6,087 nucleotides of DNA, from contig JBMNPL010000025.1 of assembly GCA_050943575.1 (NCBI GenBank), positions 1-6,087 on the forward strand, read 5' to 3'. Below are positions 1 to 5,611 of the stretch, one piece after another. Numbering within the stretch: position 1 is the stretch's first letter; each line of letters starts with the position of its first letter. The notes under the pieces are model-generated. The model ran no database searches, had not been told where the DNA came from, and worked only from the letters and a program-made list of their open reading frames with translations. This DNA is from WRCA01 sp050943575 (GTDB lineage: Bacteria > Pseudomonadota > Alphaproteobacteria > Rs-D84). The position numbers were made by a program, and so were the translations under genes.

Positions 1-1227
1 ATTGAAAATGAAACAAAAAACATTTTAATCTTGGGGCAAGCCGGAACTGGAAAATCAACATTTATTAATTACTTAAAAACTGCATCAAAAAAACGTGTTA
101 TTTGCGCCTGCCCAACAGGTGTTTCAGCATTAAATATTGGTGGACAAACTATTCATTCTTTATTTCAAATACAACCGCGTGATTTTGTAATGCCCGAATT
201 ATTAAAACTCCATACAAAACCACGTAATATATTAACCGCTGCGGATTTATTAATAATTGATGAAATCTCAATGGTATCACCTGATATTTTAGATGCGATG
301 GATATTTTAGCACGCAAAGCGCGTAAAAATAATGCGCCATTTGGCGGATTACAAGTTGTCGCAATTGGTGATTTATTTCAATTACCACCTGTTATAACTA
401 AACAAGCCGAACAATTTTATAAAGATGCTTATGGTATATCAAACGCTTACTTTTTCGATTCTCATGTTTATAAACGCGCTGATTTTAAACGTGAAAACTT
501 TGATTTGGTTTATAGACAAAGTGATGATGCATTATTACAACATTTATACTCTTTACGAAATAATAAAGATTATGAAACAGCACTGACATATTTTAATAGT
601 CTAAAAATTAATGATAAAAACAAACGCGACAATGCGGTTATTATCACACCTTTCAGGGCAGTTGCAGAAAATATAAATAAATCAAGATTGGCACAAATCA
701 ATGCGCCCGAAATTTTATATCAAGGCGAATTAACCGGAAACTTTAATGAAAAAGATGTTCCATCACCAATGGATTTGTATCTAAAAACTGGCGCATTAGT
801 AATTTTTACCAAAAGCGTGCGTGAATATGGCGATGATTGCTTAAATGGAGCAATGGGTATCGTCCAAGAATTAGAAAAAAAAGAAATCAAAATTAAATTA
901 TTATCAACAAACAAAATCGTAACAATTAAACCTGAAAAATGGCAAAAAATAGAATATAGTCGTGATGACAAAGATAAGTTAATAGAAGTTGAAACCGGCA
1001 GCTATCGTCAATTTCCAATTATGCTGGGTTATGCCATGACAATTCATAAAGCCCAAGGAAAAACTTTAAATTCTGTAATTATTGATATTTCACGTGGCGC
1101 ATTTGCACATGGACAAACTTATGTCGCATTATCGCGAACACGACGTGCAGAAGATATGCATATCAAATCTCCATTGCGTCCAAAAGATATTATTTTTGAT
1201 CCCAGAGTTCTAGATTTTATCGGATAA
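1..1227 (+). CDS. PIF1-family ATP-dependent DNA helicase, 5'-partial
   Basis: Superfamily 1B helicase of the PIF1/RecD-like group, expected to unwind DNA 5' to 3' using ATP. Frame 1 is open from the first base, so the start codon lies upstream. In-window residues 12-20 are a Walker A (GQAGTGKST). A DEIS Walker B is at about 87-90 in the context LLIIDEISMV. Motif III-like GDLFQLPP is at about 123-130, a VYRQSD segment near 170, AMTIHKAQGKT at about 345-355, and TYVALSRTR at about 373-381. All core helicase motifs are present over 408 visible residues, and Walker A usually lies near the N-terminus of this family, so probably only a few residues are missing. The last 18 bases overlap the 3' end of rimI on the other strand. 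Family assignment is firm; the cellular role (replication, G4 or repair) cannot be told from sequence. Confidence 0.93.
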   Translation: MENETKNILILGQAGTGKSTFINYLKTASKKRVICACPTGVSALNIGGQTIHSLFQIQPRDFVMPELLKLHTKPRNILTAADLLIIDEISMVSPDILDAMDILARKARKNNAPFGGLQVVAIGDLFQLPPVITKQAEQFYKDAYGISNAYFFDSHVYKRADFKRENFDLVYRQSDDALLQHLYSLRNNKDYETALTYFNSLKINDKNKRDNAVIITPFRAVAENINKSRLAQINAPEILYQGELTGNFNEKDVPSPMDLYLKTGALVIFTKSVREYGDDCLNGAMGIVQELEKKEIKIKLLSTNKIVTIKPEKWQKIEYSRDDKDKLIEVETGSYRQFPIMLGYAMTIHKAQGKTLNSVIIDISRGAFAHGQTYVALSRTRRAEDMHIKSPLRPKDIIFDPRVLDFIG

Positions 1228-1599
1228 ATCTTTCTGCATTATTATCGCATCAATTCCATCATAATAACCACGACGAATTGATATTTGTTTATACCCATTT
1301 CTTTCATATAATTTTCGCGCAGAATTATTATTTTCCGCTACTTCTAAAAATATCTTTTTACCACCCTGCTCTTTTTCCATTAAAACTAATAAAGCATCTG
1401 CAATTCCCGTTCCACGAAAATCTGGATGAACACCTATTGTTATAATTTCACATTCATCAGCCACACTTCGCCAAACAATAAATCCATTTTCAGACGCAAT
1501 TATTTCTGCACCAGTTTTTTGTAAACTAGCAAATTCTGATGCATCCCATGGCTTGTTCGGAAAACATAGTTTATGAAGGTTTGCAATTTTGCTCAGCAT
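1210..1599 (-). CDS. rimI: RimI-like GNAT N-acetyltransferase (ribosomal protein S18 alanine N-acetyltransferase)
   Basis: A 129-residue GNAT-fold protein. RimI transfers acetyl from acetyl-CoA to the N-terminal alanine of ribosomal protein S18. The acetyl-CoA pyrophosphate-binding motif A is visible at residues 55-68, with RGTGIA at 62-67. The C-terminal half has LEVAENNNSARKLYERNGY and then RRGYYDGIDAIIMQKDL, matching the RimI-type ending (N-x-x-A-x-x-L-Y-x-x-x-G-F/Y, R-x-x-Y-Y, D-A-x-x-M). The start ATG lies inside the end of tsaB (29-base overlap) and is preceded by AGGG at a good distance, so translation is probably coupled. Pairing with tsaB is common in bacteria and supports the name. 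GNAT substrates are hard to assign, so S18 specificity is inferred. Its stop overlaps the helicase gene tail. Confidence 0.88.
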   Translation of the reverse strand: MLSKIANLHKLCFPNKPWDASEFASLQKTGAEIIASENGFIVWRSVADECEIITIGVHPDFRGTGIADALLVLMEKEQGGKKIFLEVAENNNSARKLYERNGYKQISIRRGYYDGIDAIIMQKDLSDKI

Positions 1600-2116
1600 A
1601 ACTTGCCCTGATATAAAGTGGAATTACAACATGTTTTTTATTATCTTTTAACTTTCTTTGCACGATTGGTAAAGCATTCGCTAAATCAAATGGTTTGTGC
1701 CCTATGGTTTTAGCATAATCAAATTGTTTTTTTTCAACTTCTTCTATTGTCATAATTTGAGGTTCTAAATCTTTGGCACCAACAAAAAAATCTCCCTTGC
1801 CTGAATCAATCGCAACAAAAGCATCTGAATCTGATTCTAAATAAATTTCAAATGCGTTTATTGGAATAATTGGAATTTTTAATCCTGCGCATAAACCTTT
1901 AACATACGCTATCCCCAACCTTATCCCTGTAAAACTTCCGGGACCAACAACTATACCAATTGCTGTTAAATCAGAAAATTTCAAATTATTTTCTTTCAGA
2001 AAGTTTTCTGTTTCAACTGGCAAAGTAATTGATTGTTTATCAGTCTCAATAAATTTATATTTTTTATCTAAAAAAAATCTTATTCCTGATGAAGATGTAT
2101 CAATTATTAAAATCAT
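1571..2116 (-). CDS. tsaB: TsaB, tRNA t6A37 biosynthesis factor
   Basis: TsaB (YeaZ) is the partner that activates TsaD in making N6-threonylcarbamoyladenosine at position 37 of ANN-decoding tRNAs. It has an ASKHA fold and no catalytic role of its own. The protein opens with MILIIDTSSSG, the standard TsaB N-terminus, and has the signature GPGSFTGIRLG at residues 58-68 followed by YVKGLCAGL. It closes with PLYIRASYAE, like other TsaB C-termini. At 181 residues it is short against the roughly 220-230 usual. I chose the ATG at 2116 because it gives the family N-terminus and lies 7 bases after the lon-like stop. The in-frame ATG at 2143 would add nine unrelated residues encoded over the end of the upstream gene, although a GGA does precede it. 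It overlaps rimI by 29 bases. Confidence 0.92.
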   Translation of the reverse strand: MILIIDTSSSGIRFFLDKKYKFIETDKQSITLPVETENFLKENNLKFSDLTAIGIVVGPGSFTGIRLGIAYVKGLCAGLKIPIIPINAFEIYLESDSDAFVAIDSGKGDFFVGAKDLEPQIMTIEEVEKKQFDYAKTIGHKPFDLANALPIVQRKLKDNKKHVVIPLYIRASYAEQNCKPS

Positions 2117-2123
2117 ATTTTTA

Positions 2124-3887
2124 TTATATTCTTGCACCGGCATTAAATCCGATTTTTTGACGAATACCAGCGCTTTTTCTGCCCATCATTAACTCATCAA
2201 TTTTTTTAGCTGTAAATTTTGTTGGGACATCTTCACCATTTTCTAATAATAAAGTTCTACGTAAAATCGCCGTCAGTGTTCTTTGTAATTCACGAACACC
2301 TTGTTCAGCAGTATAATTCCTTATTAAATGACGCACAGCATCGTCATCAATTGTTATATTTTTTATATCCCAACCAGCATCTTGGGCAGCACGTTTAATT
2401 AAATGCTCACGTGCAATTTGCACTTTTTCATCTTCGCTGTATCCAGGAATTTCAATAATTTCCATCCTGTCTTTTAATGCGGGCGAAATATTTAAAGTAT
2501 TTGAAGTTGCAATAAAAACAATATTACCCAAATTAAAATCAACTTCCAAATAATGATCGCGAAAATTTTTATTTTGTTCTGGATCTAAAATTTCAAGCAA
2601 TGCGCTTTCTGGATCACCACGATGATCACGCCCCATTTTATCAATTTCATCTAAAACTATTACAGGATTATTAGTTCCACAACGTTTTAATGCGTCCATT
2701 ATACGCCCAGGTTGAGAACCAATATAAGTTTTACGATGCCCCCTGAAATGAGCCTCGTCACTAACCCCACCAAGTGAAATCCTTTGATATTTACGCCCAA
2801 GCGCTTTGGCTACACTGCGTCCCAAACTAGTTTTTCCAACCCCAGGGGCACCAACTAAACATAAAATACTGCCTGATGCGTTCCCAGTTTTACGCATAAC
2901 TGCTATATGTTCTAAAATTCTTTCTTTTATAGGTTGCATTCCAGAATGCTCGCTATCTAATGCTGCGCGGGCTTTGGTTAAATCAATCGGCACCGCATCT
3001 GATTTATCCCAAGGCATTGATAATAATTCATCTAAATAAGTTTTTAAGACCGCACCTTCGGTACTCATCGCATTATGATTGCGCATACGACGCCATTCAG
3101 ATAAAGCCTTGTCTTTGGCTTCTTTGGGCATTGCAGATTCTTCAATTCGTTTTTTCAAATTTTCAATATCCATCTCATCGCTGTCTTCGCCCAATTCTTT
3201 TTGAATGGCTTTTAATTTTTCTTGTAAAACATGAGTTCGTTGTCCACCTTCCAATTGTTGCTGAACACGGCGACTAATTAATGCATCAATTTTTGCGATT
3301 TCAAACATCATACCAATTTGTTCTAGTAGTAAAACAAGTTTATCACGATAATTAGGGGCACATAAAATTTTAACCGCGGATTCTGTTTCTATACTGGTCA
3401 TTTGAATAACAGCATCAATAAACGCAGGCATTGGATAATTTTCTATAATTGAATTTAATTTATCTATACGGAATTTTCGTGGTAATGCCAATTCTGATAA
3501 TTGATCGGCTACTTTATCACGTAAAGCTATTGTTTGTTCAAATGTGCTATCATCTGTAAAAGGTAATTCTTTTGGAATACCACTAAATAAACCATCTTTG
3601 ACTGAAATATCTGAAATAGAAACAGCAGATTTTGTTTGAACAATGGTATGAATTGAATTATCCGGTAAACGTAAAATTTGAATTACATCCGCCAATGTTC
3701 CAGTATTAAACAATTCATCAGGACTAGTTGGATAATTCCATTTATGCTGTGGCGCCAAAATAATTTGACGACTACCGGCAACGGCAGCATCCATACAAGC
3801 AACTGAAATTTGATTATCTAAATAAATAGGCACGGTTAAACCGGGCTGTATTACTAAATCTTTCAAAGGTAAAATAAATTCTTTCAT
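2124..3887 (-). CDS. lon: Lon-like AAA+ ATPase lacking the C-terminal protease domain
   Basis: A 587-residue protein alignable by eye to Lon over the N-terminal substrate-binding region (1 to about 200), a charged helical linker (about 205-330, with LQEKLKAIQKELGED), and the AAA+ module (about 335-570). The ATPase parts look intact: Walker A GAPGVGKT at 346-353, the GGVSDEAHFRGHRKTYIGS segment with pore-loop Tyr388, Walker B VIVLDEID at 409-416, sensor-1 TSN at 461-463, a probable arginine finger in DRMEIIEI (Arg474), and sensor-2 GVRELQR near 530-536. E. coli Lon has 784 residues and continues with an S16 peptidase domain carrying a Ser-Lys dyad. Here the chain ends about 20 residues after the AAA+ lid, and tsaB follows 7 bases later, so no peptidase domain is encoded next to it. 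No frameshift is evident. It likely acts as an ATP-driven unfoldase or chaperone, or with a separate peptidase; this is inference. Confidence 0.93.
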   Translation of the reverse strand: MKEFILPLKDLVIQPGLTVPIYLDNQISVACMDAAVAGSRQIILAPQHKWNYPTSPDELFNTGTLADVIQILRLPDNSIHTIVQTKSAVSISDISVKDGLFSGIPKELPFTDDSTFEQTIALRDKVADQLSELALPRKFRIDKLNSIIENYPMPAFIDAVIQMTSIETESAVKILCAPNYRDKLVLLLEQIGMMFEIAKIDALISRRVQQQLEGGQRTHVLQEKLKAIQKELGEDSDEMDIENLKKRIEESAMPKEAKDKALSEWRRMRNHNAMSTEGAVLKTYLDELLSMPWDKSDAVPIDLTKARAALDSEHSGMQPIKERILEHIAVMRKTGNASGSILCLVGAPGVGKTSLGRSVAKALGRKYQRISLGGVSDEAHFRGHRKTYIGSQPGRIMDALKRCGTNNPVIVLDEIDKMGRDHRGDPESALLEILDPEQNKNFRDHYLEVDFNLGNIVFIATSNTLNISPALKDRMEIIEIPGYSEDEKVQIAREHLIKRAAQDAGWDIKNITIDDDAVRHLIRNYTAEQGVRELQRTLTAILRRTLLLENGEDVPTKFTAKKIDELMMGRKSAGIRQKIGFNAGARI

Positions 3888-3895
3888 GGTACTTT

Positions 3896-3925
3896 ATTAT
3901 ATAAAAAGATTTCTAGAATTTACAA
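3896..3925 (-). promoter_or_regulatory. Candidate promoter for the lon-tsaB-rimI operon
   Basis: Reading the minus strand, TTGTAA (3925-3920) and a perfect -10 TATAAT (3901-3896) are separated by 18 bases. The -10 ends only 8 bases before the lon-like ATG at 3887, so transcription would begin at or next to the start codon. No convincing Shine-Dalgarno precedes that ATG. The site lies just after the probable ssrA terminator, so the operon would have its own promoter. AT-rich spacers yield chance TATAAT boxes, so this is moderate evidence. Confidence 0.45.
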
Positions 3926-3934
3926 GTGTAATCA

Positions 3935-3977
3935 TAAAAAAATAATTAAAAGTCGGTTTCTGGTGCCAGGTACCGAC
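3935..3977 (-). terminator. 3' hairpin and probable terminator of ssrA
   Basis: On the minus strand GTCGGT (3977-3972) pairs with ACCGAC (3957-3952). The enclosed segment can form a small inner CTG/CAG stem. TTTT follows at once and then a further run of seven T. This fits an intrinsic terminator closing the pre-tmRNA. The stem may equally belong to the 3' end of the mature coding piece; the two roles are not exclusive. Confidence 0.6.
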
Positions 3978-3997
3978 AAACCCCGCAAAAGCTTAAC

Positions 3998-4026
3998 AGA
4001 ATCGTCAACAATTGCCGACGGATTCT
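3998..4026 (-). other. ssrA: Conserved-type hairpin after the tmRNA tag stop
   Basis: AGAATCCGTC (4026-4017) pairs with GACGATTCT (4006-3998) around a 10-base loop, with one bulged C. It lies just beyond the tag stop, where tmRNAs carry a helix and further pseudoknots. It supports a folded coding piece; I did not resolve additional pseudoknots. Confidence 0.55.
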
Positions 4027-4034
4027 AACGCCAA

Positions 4035-4085
4035 TTAGGCAGCCATTGCAAAGCGAACATTGTCGTTCGCAGCGAAATTATCGCC
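4035..4085 (-). other. ssrA: tmRNA tag reading frame (peptide ends FAMAA, stop TAA)
   Basis: The frame ending at TAA (4037-4035) reads GDNFAANDNVRFAMAA if GGC at 4085 is the resume codon. A PK1-like pseudoknot (CGGC with GCCG, GGTT with GACC) ends 14 bases before that GGC. E. coli resumes about 11 bases after PK1, so AAT (4088) or GGC are the best-spaced choices. GCT (4073) or GCG (4070), giving ANDNVRFAMAA, cannot be excluded. The known Caulobacter tag AANDNFAEEFAVAA aligns as DNFA plus FAVAA, supporting the longer reading. The ending is AMAA rather than the common ALAA. Confidence 0.75.
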
Positions 4086-4168
4086 ATTCAGTTTTTTTTG
4101 GTCTTTTGCGGCAACCACGCCGGACACACTCTTTATCTTTCAGCCCCTGTCGAAACTATTTCATCCCC

Positions 4169-4181
4169 ATAAAGTTTAAAT
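4169..4181 (-). other. Intervening spacer of the permuted tmRNA precursor
   Basis: A 13-base AT-rich segment lies between the CCA end of the acceptor piece and the first G of the coding piece. In two-piece tmRNAs this loop is cut out, leaving two base-paired RNAs. The 3' cut is expected after the CCA, and the cut at 4168 would be the RNase P-type 5' end. Processing is inferred from known alphaproteobacterial tmRNAs. Confidence 0.75.
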
Positions 4182-4260
4182 TGGTGGAGATGTGGGGTAC
4201 CGCCCCCCAGTCCAAAAAGCCTATTTCATAAAGCATTCAGCATCGTCTTCCCTTGCGGGA
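4182..4260 (-). ncRNA. ssrA: tmRNA acceptor piece (3' half of the tRNA-like domain)
   Basis: This is the first-transcribed part of the permuted gene. It holds a T-arm with stem TGGGG (4209-4205) and CCCCA (4197-4193) around the 7-base loop GGCGGTA, then the acceptor strand CATCTCC and ACCA with the final A at 4182. CCA is encoded in the DNA. The T-loop departs from the tRNA consensus TTCRANY; I recall atypical T-loops in other two-piece tmRNAs but could not compare. The 5' end is inferred from the promoter. Confidence 0.85.
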
Positions 4261-4267
4261 CATTTAT

Positions 4268-4295
4268 ATTATAAGTAAAGTTTTAAAAAAATCAA
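4268..4295 (-). promoter_or_regulatory. Promoter of ssrA
   Basis: Minus strand: -35 TTGATT (4295-4290), a 16-base spacer, and a perfect -10 TATAAT (4273-4268). The predicted start is about 4261-4260, which sets the 5' end of the pre-tmRNA at TCCCGCAAGGGAAG. A near-consensus site suits an abundant stable RNA. It is divergent from the promoter at 4306-4333; the two -35 boxes are 10 bases apart. Confidence 0.75.
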
Positions 4296-4305
4296 GAAAA
4301 AGATA

Positions 4306-4333
4306 TTGACAAAATTTATTTTTATACTATATT
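4306..4333 (+). promoter_or_regulatory. Promoter of the tandem exported-protein genes
   Basis: Consensus -35 TTGACA (4306-4311), 16-base spacer, -10 TATATT (4328-4333), predicted start near 4340. The leader is very short, carrying AAAGG at 4344-4348 before the first gene. No operator-like repeat was seen between this promoter and the divergent ssrA promoter. Confidence 0.75.
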
Positions 4334-4357
4334 ATTGCAAAACAAAGGTAAAATGTG

Positions 4358-4954
4358 ATGAAAAAAATTGATAATAATATTTTTGCTAGAAGTTTTAAAT
4401 GGGTGTTTTTAACCCTTGTATTAACAGCTATAACTAGTGATAAATTATTCGCGCAAGAAAAACAAAATGATACAAAATCACCAGGGATTGTTATTCAACT
4501 TGGGGAAGAAAAACAAATATTAAGTCGTCAAGATTCAATATGTATAACATCTATTTGTTCCCCTAAAATATATGAAAAAATAGCTAAACTTTCTAATGCC
4601 CAAGATTCTTTACAAAATGAATTATTAAAAAATAGAGAAACTGTTAAACATATTAACAAGTGGAGCTATGGAGTAGATATAACAACAACACTGAAAGAAT
4701 ATTCCGATCAAGAGAAAAAGATTATAAAAACCATGGCCAAGAATTATAAAGCCATATCTAAACATTTATCAAAATGCTTTAAACGTAATATTTCTAATCC
4801 GAATGCTATAAAAGTTTATGAAAATAAAAATACGGGAAAAATCACAGTCCAAGGCTATTCAAAACATAAAAAAGGTGAAATATTTTTTGTATCACCTGGA
4901 ACATCAAATATAGCCAAAGAAACAACTTATCAATACAAACAAAATAGCAGATAA
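4358..4954 (+). CDS. Putative exported protein of unknown function, paralog A
   Basis: 198 residues, family not recognised. The N-terminus has a basic region (ARSFKW, residues 10-15), a hydrophobic stretch (about 16-26) and a probable signal peptidase I site after LFA (residue 32, before QEK), so the product is likely periplasmic or secreted. The mature part is lysine-rich and polar with no further membrane segment. Three cysteines (62, 67, 140) are kept in the neighbouring paralog; the first two lie in SRQDSICITSICSP. Residues about 72-135 look helical; the C-terminal part (AIKVYENKNTGKITVQGYS, FFVSPGTS) looks like short beta strands. I chose ATG 4358 over the in-frame GTG at 4355: AAAGG ends 9 bases before ATG or 6 before GTG, so both are possible. 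It is first of a two-gene unit, 26 bases before paralog B. Confidence 0.85.
   Translation: MKKIDNNIFARSFKWVFLTLVLTAITSDKLFAQEKQNDTKSPGIVIQLGEEKQILSRQDSICITSICSPKIYEKIAKLSNAQDSLQNELLKNRETVKHINKWSYGVDITTTLKEYSDQEKKIIKTMAKNYKAISKHLSKCFKRNISNPNAIKVYENKNTGKITVQGYSKHKKGEIFFVSPGTSNIAKETTYQYKQNSR
4372..4403 (+). repeat. 32-base direct repeat, copy 1 (signal-peptide region)
   Basis: Identical, base for base, to 4992-5023. It encodes the shared NNIFARSFKW segment of the two paralogs, so it reflects gene duplication rather than a mobile element. Other near-identical blocks occur around SRQDS and CITSICSP. Confidence 0.85.
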
Positions 4955-4980
4955 ATATTCTAAAAACAAAAGGGAAAATT

Positions 4981-5577
4981 ATGAAAACAACTAATAATAT
5001 TTTTGCTAGAAGTTTTAAATGGGCATTTTTGATCCTTATGGCAACAATAATGAGTAACAAGTTATACGCACAAGAAAAACAAAATGGTACAAAATTTCAA
5101 GGAATTGTTGTTAAACTTGGGGAACAAAAACAAGTATTAAGTCGTCAAGATTCAGTATGTATAACATCTATTTGCTCCCCTGAAATATATGAAAAAATAA
5201 TTAAACTTTCTGATGTCCAAGATTCTTTGAGTGATGTATTTTCAAATCGTATAAGCGCTGTTAATTTTACTAAAAAATATGTGCCACGTAGTCCAGAAAA
5301 GAGAAAAAAACTTAAAAATTATCGTAAACTTGCCAGAGAAACTGGTGAGATTTTTTATAACAATAAAAAAACAATATCTAATTTATTAAAAGAATGTTTT
5401 AACCAACATGTTATGGAAAATGCTATAAAAGTTTACACTGACAAAAATTCAGGGAATATTATAATCAAAGGGTATTCAATATATTTTTTTGATACTGGTG
5501 AAACAACATTTGTGTCACCGGGAATGTCCGCTCTAGCCAAAGAAAGAATTTATCATTGTGATCAGCATAGCAGATAA
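4981..5577 (+). CDS. Putative exported protein of unknown function, paralog B
   Basis: 198 residues, a tandem duplicate of the preceding gene; by eye about half of positions are identical. It has the same signal peptide plan with probable cleavage after LYA (residue 30, before QEK), the same SRQDSVCITSICSPEIYEKI block (Cys60, Cys65), the third shared cysteine (139, in KECF), and the C-terminal blocks NAIKVY and FVSPGMS, ending in SR like paralog A. It has one extra cysteine (193). The middle, about residues 85-130, is poorly alignable with paralog A, while the flanks are well kept. A clear Shine-Dalgarno (AAAGGG, six bases before ATG) fixes the start. It is probably cotranscribed with paralog A and ended by the hairpin at 5586-5611. 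The function is unknown and I recognise no named domain. Confidence 0.86.
   Translation: MKTTNNIFARSFKWAFLILMATIMSNKLYAQEKQNGTKFQGIVVKLGEQKQVLSRQDSVCITSICSPEIYEKIIKLSDVQDSLSDVFSNRISAVNFTKKYVPRSPEKRKKLKNYRKLARETGEIFYNNKKTISNLLKECFNQHVMENAIKVYTDKNSGNIIIKGYSIYFFDTGETTFVSPGMSALAKERIYHCDQHSR
4992..5023 (+). repeat. 32-base direct repeat, copy 2 (signal-peptide region)
   Basis: Second copy of the repeat at 4372-4403, at the matching place in paralog B. Full identity here against a diverged middle suggests recent duplication, gene conversion or selection on the export signal. Confidence 0.85.
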
Positions 5578-5585
5578 TTCAATTT

Positions 5586-5611
5586 AAAAGGCGTAAAATA
5601 CGCCTTTTTTT
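5586..5611 (+). terminator. Intrinsic terminator after the tandem paralogs
   Basis: AAAAGGCGTA (5586-5595) pairs perfectly with TACGCCTTTT (5599-5608) around an AAA loop, followed by more T. It begins nine bases after the paralog B stop. Read on the other strand the hairpin is followed by TTTT, so it may also stop the convergent gene, whose stop codon lies in its T-run. Confidence 0.88.

Larger units (their letters stand above)
3948..4260 (-). ncRNA. ssrA: Permuted (two-piece) tmRNA precursor, ssrA
   Basis: tmRNA rescues stalled ribosomes: it enters as an alanyl-tRNA mimic, then serves as a short mRNA that adds a degradation tag. On the minus strand the order is permuted. The acceptor piece (about 4260-4182) comes first and ends in an encoded CCA; a 13-base spacer follows; then the coding piece starts at 4168 with GGGGATG and the tmRNA hallmark GTTTCGACAGGGG. 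The coding-piece end GGGGATG (4168-4162) pairs over 7 bp with CATCTCC (4192-4186), including a G3-U70 wobble (4166 with 4188), the alanine identity element, with discriminator A. ATAAAG in the coding piece can pair with CTTTAT in the acceptor piece as the long helix joining the two. A PK1-like pseudoknot, a tag frame with stop, and downstream hairpins follow. The exact ends and processing sites are estimates. Confidence 0.93.

Noticed and set aside
149..971. Minus-strand open frames opposite the helicase
   Set aside because: They run antisense to conserved helicase motifs and have no recognisable starts or homology.
31..1227. Start of the helicase gene at the TTG at 31
   Set aside because: The frame is open to base 1 and a start at 31 would cut the beta strand that leads into Walker A; the true start is upstream of the window.
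2117..2143. Longer tsaB from ATG 2143
   Set aside because: The added nine residues do not resemble the family N-terminus and are encoded over the tail of the lon-like gene; MILIIDT at 2116 is the standard start.
2806..3277. Two overlapping plus-strand open frames
   Set aside because: They are antisense to the conserved AAA+ and linker part of the lon-like gene and show no protein family features.
4046..4231. 61-codon plus-strand open frame
   Set aside because: It lies antisense within the tmRNA gene; its composition reflects structured RNA and it has no ribosome-binding site.
4323..4328. TATACT as the -10 box of the exported-protein operon
   Set aside because: It would leave only 11 bases to the TTGACA box; TATATT at 4328-4333 gives a normal 16-base spacer.
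4372..5023. Direct repeats as ends of an insertion element
   Set aside because: Both copies encode the same protein segment in frame, which is explained by gene duplication; no inverted ends or transposase are present.
4842..5060. Hydrophobic 72-residue minus-strand open frame
   Set aside because: It is antisense to the end of paralog A and the signal peptide of paralog B; the hydrophobicity is a reading of AT-rich codons on the other strand.
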